From Areca catechu (Eukaryota; Streptophyta; Magnoliopsida; Arecales; Arecaceae), in assembly GCA_021397845.1 (NCBI GenBank), contig CM038051.1, forward strand, positions 18,014,827-18,078,826: a stretch of 64,000 nt of DNA, in the 5' to 3' direction. A program made the position numbers and the translations under genes. Shown piece by piece: positions 57,371-64,000 of the stretch. Position 1 is the stretch's first letter. The number at the start of each line of letters is the position of its first letter. The notes beneath the pieces were generated by a model. The model ran no database searches. It was not told where the DNA came from and saw only the letters and a program-made list of their open reading frames with translations.

Positions 57371-57900
57371 CTCAATCAAAGGCACAGGGATGGTCTGAAC
57401 GACCTACCCTACGGTAAATCTGCTAACGTGCCAGGATGGGCATAATCAGCCTGCCTTGCTCTCAATCAAAGACACAGGGATGGTTTGAATGACCTACCAT
57501 ACGGTAAATCCGCTAACATGCCAGGGTGGGCATAATCAGCTTGCCTTGCTCTCAATCAAAGGTACAAGGATGGTCCGAATGACCTACCCTACGGTAAATC
57601 CACTAACATGCCGAGGTGGGCCTAATCAGCCTGCCTTGCTCTCAATCAAAGGCACAGAGATGGTCCGAACAACCTACCCTACGGTAAATTCGCTAACATG
57701 CTAGGGTGGGCCTAATCAGCCTGCCTTGCTATCAATCAAAGGTACAGGGATGGTCCAAATGACCTATCCTACGGTAAATCCGCTAACATGTTAGGGTGGG
57801 CCTAATTAGCCTATCTTGCTATCAATCAAAGGCACAGGGATGGTCTGATCGACCTATCCTATGGTGAATCCACAGATATGCCAAGACAAACTCAAATGGT
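57371..57900. repeat. 90-bp tandem array, about six copies
   Basis: CTCAATCAAAGGCACAGGGA-like units start at 57371, 57461, 57551, 57641, 57731 and 57821. Each contains CCTACCCTACGGTAAATC and GCTAACATGCC. A further partial unit lies left of the hAT-like insertion (56485-56504). It occupies the same place, between pol and the antisense gene, as the 120-bp array of the nested Tat element. Confidence 0.92.
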
Positions 57901-58227
57901 CTGTTTGGTTATATATGAAATGCTTAAGGACGGGCTCATCATCCTACCCTAATAGCTGACCTGTTTAAGATGGACAGGTAAATTTGTTGGTGGCTTAAAA
58001 TGTTTGGGCTCTTCGATCTAAGAAGACGGCAGGGTTTTCCCAAGATTTTTATATTTTGCCCGACCTATATATGTTATCCCGAAGAGTTTATACTTAGCAT
58101 CATTTTGGTATGCGAAGGAAGAATTTAATATTGGAAGAAGAAAAGTTTTCATTCAAAAGAAGCAGTACAATCAGCTGGCTAAAAAAAAAAGAGAGGGAAA
58201 GAAAAGAGAAGAAGAAAAATAGCAGTT
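57901..58227. other. Spacer between tandem array and antisense-gene relic
   Basis: No gene is seen. A diverged array remnant is followed by a purine-rich run (AAAAAAAAAGAGAGGG) at about 58182-58215. Confidence 0.5.
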
Positions 58228-59416
58228 CTATTCCTCATTAGCTGGTCTAGCAGCCAAAGTGGGGATGGAGGCTTCTTTGGCGGCCACTTCACTTTCGTTG
58301 ACGGGAGGTACTGACGTCTCTTCAACTAGAGCCTTTATTTCTCCATCCTGTCATCCGAAATGGCAGCCAGAGAGAAATCCAAACTGGGAAAAAGCTTCAT
58401 GACCTTACCCAGGCAATCTGAGTGGTCAAGGAGGTAGCTTTCCACCGCAGCTTCATGTACTTCATCCTTGAAGGCTTGGGATTTCTTGTAAGCTTCAATA
58501 GCCTGGGAAGAACTCTCCTCAACCTGCGCCGCCTTTTGATTGGCCAATGAGAGATCCGTCTCTAGCCTGTCGATTCTTTTCTCCAGCTCGACTTTTTGGG
58601 CTTTCACCTCCTCGGTGTCCCGAAGGCAATCTCTTATTAGCAGTTCGATAGAGATTACCTTCCTTCTTTTCTTCTGTAAGTCAGCCACTATATCAGTTGC
58701 TTGCGCCTCAAGCATCCTTAGTTGCCTTTCTAAGGCACTGTTGGAGGCGACAGCTTTGCTCAGTTTCTCTTCAGCGGCAACCCAGAGCCCTTCAGCTATA
58801 TCTCTCTTAGCTATGGCCGAAGCCATCTGGCTTCGAAGACCTTTGCCGAAGTTGATAGACTCACGAACATTCTCCTCTAATAGAGAAATGTCATGAGCTA
58901 TTCGTCAAAGAAGAATATGTACAAGGTCAGCCTGACTAACAAGGATAAACATATGATGCGCACACCAACATTTACCTGCAATATTCTAGGAAGGACGGTG
59001 GAAAGAGGGTCCCCGGACCCTCGTCCCTTAGTTCCCTTCCCATCGTCAGGAATAATAGATGAAATCTTCGTCCACCTCAGATCGGAGGGGGCAATACCAG
59101 TGGCGGGTATATCGCGCCCTCCAGAACTCCTCCCTTCTGTAGCTGGGACTTTGGGTTTGATATCTCCGGCGCCTGAAGGAGTCTTGCCAGCACTTGATGG
59201 GCTTGGCCCCTTGGACGACCCCGCCAAAATGGTTCTCACTAGAGAGACTTGTTCTTCTCTTGAGGAAGAACCTATTTTGATGAGAGTGTCACCCCCAATC
59301 TGGATCCGTGGCAGTGCCAGGACATAACTCTGCCATCGGTCTGATCTCCTCACCAGAGGGCCCATCGCCGGCCGCTTCCTCGTTGCCTGTCTAAGCCTCG
59401 CTACGTCTGGCCTCAT
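58228..59416 (-). pseudogene. Tat antisense gene relic, first copy
   Basis: On the minus strand an upstream exon of about 147 codons (59416-58976, starting MRPDVARLRQ, serine/proline-rich, like exon 2 of the nested element's gene) ends at a donor-like GTAAATG. The next exon gives HDISLLEENVRESI, a coiled coil (LERQLRMLEAQATDIVADLQ) and the signature DEVHEAAVESYLLDHSDCL followed by KVMKLFPSLDF. This matches SEVREAAVDSFLKGFRMC in the nested element. One frame change near 58345 is needed to reach the acidic end, stopping at 58230. The globular first exon is missing and the acceptor before HDIS is not clean, so it is judged nonfunctional. Function of the family is unknown. Confidence 0.75.
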
Positions 59417-59524
59417 ACTTCAATAAGTTTTTCAGGTGGCGTAGAGGAAAGGAGAGAAAAATGGCACGGAGGGCAACTTTGCCAAAACCAGGTAAAAGTT
59501 TGATCTCTGAGAGCACCCTTTTCT

Positions 59525-59532
59525 TATATAGG
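59525..59532 (-). promoter_or_regulatory. TATA-like box upstream of the first antisense relic
   Basis: CTATATAAG on the minus strand lies about 110 bp before the ATG at 59416, a spacing typical of a plant promoter. It suggests the antisense gene had its own promoter inside the retrotransposon. Confidence 0.45.
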
Positions 59533-59539
59533 GACTGCC

Positions 59540-60340
59540 AAAGGCTTAGATTAAATGCTCATATTTCAAGTGAGTCTCCGATCATGCCATGCATGCCTGC
59601 CCTAATTAATAGGGGTCTCAATCTATATGGGGGGACCACTGGAAGTTGAAAGGTTGTGATCGATCTGATTCTTGACGTACGCAGCTTTAATGATTTTGAT
59701 TGCCATGATCCCATGATTTGGGCAATAATTGCCTCCCCAATGGTAGCCTGATAGTTGGTAGAATCAGAATGTCATACCATCGGTAAACTAAAAGTTGCTC
59801 TCGAAAATGAGATTCCTTAATTGTAAGTCCTAAAGCCAAAGGGATGAATTTATGATCAGAAAAAGCCAACTTGACGAGGAGTCGAACTGTTCGGCTTACG
59901 ACCAAAGTCAACGGCCTTGTCAAAGCCAAGTTCGAAGACTTCAAGTAACGAAGAAACTCGCATTCGAGTTGGCAAACAGCCTCCTATCTTGAGGGCTATA
60001 GCCTATCCGAAGTCTTTACACTTAGAAATTTTTACTCAAGTTGGAAGTTACCATGTTTTCAGAAATGATTATCGCCCTAAAGACCATCCTGATCTGTCTG
60101 AAGGATCTACACTTAGAAAATTCTTTATTGGACATTCCAGTTCAAAAACTACTACTTGTTAGAAGAAAAGTCAGCTTTTATTGATATTTAAGAGGGTGTT
60201 AATTATATATCATTCCTCTTACAAAAGAAAAGGCAAAAAGTACAAGGCACAAGGACTGCTAGACTCTATCAGTAGTTGTGGAAACCTCTGGGTCAGTGGA
60301 AGGAAGGATCTCCTCAATCTAAAACCAGAGCCAAGGCCTC
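59540..60340. other. Spacer between the two antisense-gene relics
   Basis: About 800 bp without a recognised gene or LTR. A purine block GGGGGGACC at about 59628 is the only polypurine-like run. I looked for a copy of the 5' LTR here and saw none. Confidence 0.45.
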
Positions 60341-60359
60341 TTCAGGTTGGGCCTCTTCA

Positions 60360-61800
60360 GCTTAGGTCAAGGCTACTGGACTTACCATGGCTGACTCTTC
60401 TACCACGACCGGGGCTTTCTCAGTCCGACCTGGTACTTCTTCAGGCTCGGTAGGGGCCATGGCTCCTTCTTCTTCCTCTTCTTCAATTTCATATGCCGGG
60501 ATGCTGGAGAGGTCGAGATCAGGAAAAATTTCGCAGACCCTTTAAGTCCATCATTGAAGCCATATTTGTAACTGAACAAGCTTGCTTTAATTATATCATT
60601 TTGAACTATGAAGACATTTTGAAGTCTTCAACTGCCTCAGCTGCCTGTTCCCTTAAGGCTTCGGACTCCTTCGTGGCTGCTTCAGCCTTCAGAATCGCCT
60701 CTTCAGCTCTTTTGATCTCCTCGTCGATCGTCTTGGCCATATCTTCAGCCTTCTTCTGGTTTTCCTGGGCAAAATGCTCCAAGGAATGTATCTGCTTCTT
60801 CCTCTTCATCAACTTCGCCTCCTGTTCAAAGATCTTCAGTTGAGCCTTCTTCAGCTCACCTTTCAAATCCTGAACTTTGGCATCTTTGCAGTTGAGCTTA
60901 TCTTCCATAGCTTTAATTCTTCGGCCACCTCCTTTTTGGCCCTGGCCATCCGAAGCTCCTCCTTCAAGATGTTGAGGAAGTTATTGAAGCCCTCCAGGCC
61001 CTCCTCTAAAAAGGTGATGTCATGGACCTGCTGCATCAATGGATTAAAACATAAGACTGATTATGGTATAAATAGTCGAAAAAAAGATGGAAGAGGTATA
61101 GCTGCCTTACCTTCAGTAAGAAGGAAAATGCAGAGTTGGATCTTCGACGAGATGCCGATTTTGAGTGACTGCCCAATCACGGGGCAGCAAAACACCCTTC
61201 AGCACCTACCTAGCCACGTCAGGGAGTATGAGACACCTCATGTCAGAGAATTTCGAGAGGTCTATCTCGTAGTCCCTATCTAAAGGAGTATTCCTTACCA
61301 ACCCCTCTTTAGCTTGTGGTGCTTTGCCCTTATCCATCACGGGGAGCAAGGTAGCGGTACATCGGTCACTGGAGTCGGACTCTCTATGATTTGGATCGGA
61401 GAGTTGGCCCTCGGTAAAGGCTCAGTCGGTGGGAGCTCTGTCGTAAGCTCCATTGGCAGGACTTCATCCCCCCCAGATGTCGTCCTAGAGGACGTAGCAC
61501 TTCTACTGGTCCCCTCCTCTCAGGCCTTTTTTCGAACCTTCGATCCCGAAGAAGGGGCCTGAACTATCTACGGAGCAGGCTCAAATCAGGCCTCATCCTA
61601 CCACCTACAGATAAAAGCAAATATCGAAATTAGCTGAACTGAAGAACTATGAAATAGGAAAAAGTCGAAGTCTTCTATTATTTATACCTAACACAGAGGA
61701 CCCGCTGATCCCAGCAGGGTGAAGGTTCCTCTCTTCTAAAAGCTCTCGGATGGAAATGGCCTCCGAACTAGACAACAAGATATAGTCAGGTTGGTCGGTT
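60360..61800 (-). pseudogene. Tat antisense gene relic, second copy
   Basis: On the minus strand three exon-like blocks lie in the expected order. About 61800-61690 gives SSSEAISIRELLEERNLHPAG, matching the end of exon 1 in the nested element (VLLSEQNLFEAG). About 61570-61130 gives a low-complexity exon with PLDRDYEIDLSKF. From about 61030, after TGCAG, VHDITFLEEG and a coiled coil (GELKKAQLKIFEQEAKLMKR) follow, then an acidic tail (AYEIEEEEEGAMAPTEPEEV). Several stops and frame changes occur. The first exon is cut off by the copia fragment at 61801. The sequence differs clearly from the first relic, so it is not a recent local duplicate. Confidence 0.72.
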
Positions 61801-61801
61801 G

Positions 61802-62257
61802 CTAGAACCTTCTTGCCGGCATTAGCATCTCCTTCTCACTCCAAAGCTTGTAATCAAACTCATCAGTGCCATACCTGATGAAGAAGCACCTCTCTGACTT
61901 CTTCTCTACATTGATGTATACATCGAAGACACAGCTAAAGACCTTCAGGTGAGATAAACATGCTGACTTTCCTGTCCACTCTTCTTCTGGTAGCTTGTAC
62001 TCAAGAGAGACAGAGGGACTCCCGTTAATCAGATAGGCAGCAGTGCCAACTACCTTAGCCCAAAACACCTCAGGCAATCCAGCATGGAGCCTCATGCTCT
62101 TGGCTCTCTCGTTCAAGGTCCTGTTCATGCACTCGCTACCCCATCCTATTATGGCATACTTGGAATTGTCTTCTCCATCTTGATTCAATTAATTACGCAG
62201 AACTCCTTGAACTCAGTGCTGTCGTACTCGCCTCCATTTTCCAATCTCAGGCACTTT
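61802..62257 (-). pseudogene. Ty1/copia integrase fragment
   Basis: On the minus strand CLRLENGGEYDSTEFKEFC, then IKMEKTIPSMP, then MNRTLNERAKSMRLHAGLPE and AAYLINGSPSVSLEYKLPEE, with SHLKVFSCVFDVYI. This is the copia integrase core end (catalytic D and E region, where the family reads LRSDNGGEY...ERMNRTL) and the following linker. LEN replaces the catalytic SDN, stops follow VIN and SMP, and both ends are abrupt. It interrupts the Tat antisense relic on the left and meets a copia LTR on the right. Confidence 0.88.
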
Positions 62258-63675
62258 TGTTGGCTTTAGCCCTTGATTTTGATGATTAATAAAATGTTGA
62301 GTACATATCTTGTACTAATATTTCAATTATAGTTATGAGTTTCGAGATATATGCACCTCAAATTCTCCAAATAAAAGTATCATGAAGCTGAGCATTTTTC
62401 AAATTTTGGAAAGTCTTCTCAACTGAAAAAGGCCACATATTGTTCAATCTTGGGTTACATAAGTGTATTTAAAGTTTGATTGAAGATCTTTGTGATTTTG
62501 GAAGCTGGGACATGTTTTTTGGCAAACTGCAGAACCTAGTGTCGACTTATGACTACCCAAGTGTCGACACTTCAGCTTTTGGTAGGCAAAAATTCTTCAC
62601 TGGCATGCCAAGTGTCGACACCTAGAATCCAAGTGTTGACACCTAGAATTCAAGTGTCGACTCAAGGTCTGAGATTTTTTGAAAATACAGAACTTGCCTT
62701 TTGGAGGGTTTTTATGTCAAGTATCAACACATGAGCTTCAAGTGTTGACACCTACTGGACTAAGTGTCGATACCTGAGAACTAAGTGTTGACACCTGGAA
62801 GTCAAGTGTCGACTCACGGGTTTTGACAGCTTCAATGGCTCTATTTTCTGAGTTGCATAATTCAACTTTTCAAGCTCCCAACGGCTAGTTTTGATCCTCC
62901 AATGGTCTCAAACTATTTTTTGAAAGTTTTTGAAGTATTTAAGCTTCACCAAACTCATTCATGAAGCATTGAACTCTATTGAATACACAAAGTCAAATAT
63001 TCCTTCAAGAACTTCACCTCCAAAAGTCAAAAAAGAGAGATTCTATTCAAAAGCTTACAAGCCTATCATTTTAGCTTTCTAAAAGTGTTTAAAGAGATTC
63101 CAAAGAGAAGACAAGACAAGCAATCAATCAAGAGCCTCAAAGCTTCCACATTCCACTCTTTGAAGAGAGTTTGATTGTGCTTTTTATTCTTGTACTCTTA
63201 TCTTTATACTTTGTTGACCTAGCTTTCAAGAGTTATTGAAAATAGGTTGTTGTGGTTATTGGTGAGCCAAAGGTACAAAACCAACTAGGGTTTAACTTAT
63301 GAGTCCAAAGACAAAACAAGTTGTAAGGTTATTGGTGAGCCTAGGTGACAAAACCAACTTGGGTTTTGACTTGTGAGCCTTGTAAAATAAGTCGGTTGTA
63401 ATCTTGAAGAGATTATAGTGAAAGTTTTCAAAGGTGCTTGGGGAGTGGATGTAGATGCTTGGAGTACATCGAACTACTATAAAACTTGGTGTTTGTGTGT
63501 GATTGCTCTTTCTATTACTTGTACTTTATTCTTTGTATTTAATTTACTATTATCCGCTGCATATTCATTAGTGCTAATTCACTTTACTCACAAACACTTC
63601 AAGACCAGCACATAATTGCTTAAATTTTTGAAAGACCCAATTTACCCCCCTCTTGGGCTCCATTTCTGGACAACA
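62258..63675 (+). repeat. copia 5' LTR (1,418 bp)
   Basis: TG...CA ends, with the primer site immediately downstream. It contains an array of AAGTGTCGACAC motifs (62530-62820). A duplicated block, GTTATTGGTGAGCC...ACAAAACCAACT...GGGTTT, occurs at about 63257 and 63328. Confidence 0.85.
62530..62820. repeat. Interspersed palindromic AAGTGTCGACACTT motifs in the copia LTR
   Basis: About nine occurrences of AAGTGTCGACAC or one-base variants (AAGTGTTGACACC, AAGTGTCGATACC, AAGTATCAACACA) are spaced about 20-60 bp apart. Several are full palindromes around GTCGAC. Confidence 0.85.
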
Positions 63676-63677
63676 AG

Positions 63678-63689
63678 TGGTATCAGAGT
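63678..63689 (+). other. copia primer binding site (initiator tRNA-Met)
   Basis: TGGTATCAGAGT lies two bases after the LTR end; TGGTATCAGAGC is the standard motif. Confidence 0.9.
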
Positions 63690-63733
63690 ACCGGTACTCT
63701 ACTTGTAGATCCAATGATCTTGAGTAAAAGATT

Positions 63734-64000
63734 ATGGCAGCCCCTATTGATATGGGTGTTGTAGAAGATCAAAACTCTAATCGTCCACCTTTATTAATGG
63801 CACCAATTACACATATTGGTAGATACACATGCATATTATATTCAAGCCATGGACTATAATATTTGAAAAACTATTGTTAAAGGCCCTCATTAGCCTACTA
63901 TCTTGATTAATGGCATTCCCACTTCCAAAATGGAAGATGATTGGGATGAAAATGACATTAAAAATAGAGCTTGATGCAAAGGCTATGAATCTATTGTTCG
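63734..64000 (+). pseudogene. copia gag N-terminus, broken and partial
   Basis: The ATG at 63734 starts MAAPIDMGVVEDQNSNRPPL, matching the N-terminus of SIRE-type copia gag. A frame change follows at once, with stops near 63826 and 63860. DAKAMNLLF-like residues reappear at the window end. The fragment continues outside the window. As it stands it cannot give a gag protein. Confidence 0.75.

Larger units (their letters stand above)
50219..61800 (+). mobile_element. Decayed Tat-type gypsy element with two antisense-gene relics
   Basis: On the plus strand the order is 5' LTR (50219-50991), primer site, gag, protease, RT, two RNase H domains, integrase, a 90-bp tandem array, then two relics of the antisense gene. 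The layout mirrors the nested Tat element. An 864-bp hAT-like element is inserted in the tandem array. Many in-frame stops disable gag-pol. No 3' LTR is visible before a copia fragment interrupts at about 61801, so the element may extend past it or be truncated. The left LTR edge (TGAAGCGCCC) is inferred from TG/CA ends only. Confidence 0.8.
62258..64000 (+). mobile_element. Ty1/copia element, 5' LTR and gag start, running off the window
   Basis: A 1,418-bp LTR (62258-63675) begins TGTTGGCTTTAG and ends GGACAACA. Two bases later comes TGGTATCAGAG, the initiator-methionine tRNA primer site usual in copia elements. gag follows. The long LTR with AAGTGTCGACAC repeats resembles SIRE/Maximus-type elements. 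The other LTR and pol lie outside the window. Confidence 0.88.

Noticed and set aside
57371..57900. Possible short protein of repeated MTYPTVNPLTC units
   Set aside because: It is the translation of the 90-bp tandem array inside a decayed retrotransposon, with no start context or known domain.
59620..59650. GGGGGGACC as a polypurine tract marking a 3' LTR of the plus-strand Tat element
   Set aside because: No sequence resembling the 5' LTR follows it.

Overview
The window is plant nuclear DNA. It is AT-rich with GC-rich islands made of transposable elements. It carries Ty3/gypsy elements of the Tat type, Ty1/copia elements, a CACTA (En/Spm) transposon, hAT-type elements, a LINE fragment, and one intron-containing ankyrin-PGG membrane-protein gene. 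The style of the Tat and CACTA elements and of the ankyrin-PGG cluster suggests a monocot, possibly a palm; this is inference from remembered family resemblance, not a database result.

Layout: (1) 0-13.4 kb is old debris. It holds a decayed gypsy gag/RT (about 1.15-5.0 kb) with a 339-bp hAT-like MITE inside, a 1,042-bp hAT-like element (6440-7481, perfect 8-bp target duplication) carrying a dead fragment of the abscisic-acid gene NCED, several degenerate tandem repeats, and a second gypsy gag relic near 12 kb. (2) About 13.97-38.13 kb is a large CACTA element without its left tip. It has hairpin-rich terminal arrays, a duplicated leader exon, a broken TNP2-type transposase, and exon fragments of three host genes: an integrin-linked-type protein kinase, splicing factor SF3a60 and carotenoid isomerase CRTISO. 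(3) A full-length 12.18-kb Tat retrotransposon (21691-33869, minus strand, TSD GTACC) is nested inside the CACTA element. Besides gag-pol it carries a separate three-exon gene on the opposite strand and a 120-bp tandem array between that gene and pol. (4) 38.1-42.7 kb is a gypsy gag/LTR relic on the minus strand, split by a 1,840-bp solo LTR (TSD TATGA). (5) 43.1-50.0 kb holds two tandem ankyrin genes. The first lacks its membrane exon and has an exact 90-bp in-frame duplication. The second is intact (three exons, 574 residues), with a 3-kb non-coding LTR element in intron 1. (6) 50.2-61.8 kb is a decayed Tat element on the plus strand with a 90-bp tandem array, an 864-bp hAT-like insertion, and two successive antisense-gene relics. 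(7) 61.8-64.0 kb holds a copia integrase fragment and the 5' LTR, primer site and gag start of another copia element running off the window.

The only non-transposon gene that looks functional is the second ankyrin-PGG gene. The rest records nested insertion, gene-fragment capture and decay. The strongest leads are the gene fragments captured by two DNA transposons (two of them from the carotenoid/ABA pathway), the spliced antisense gene of the Tat elements, and the paralogue-defined empty site in the ankyrin pair.
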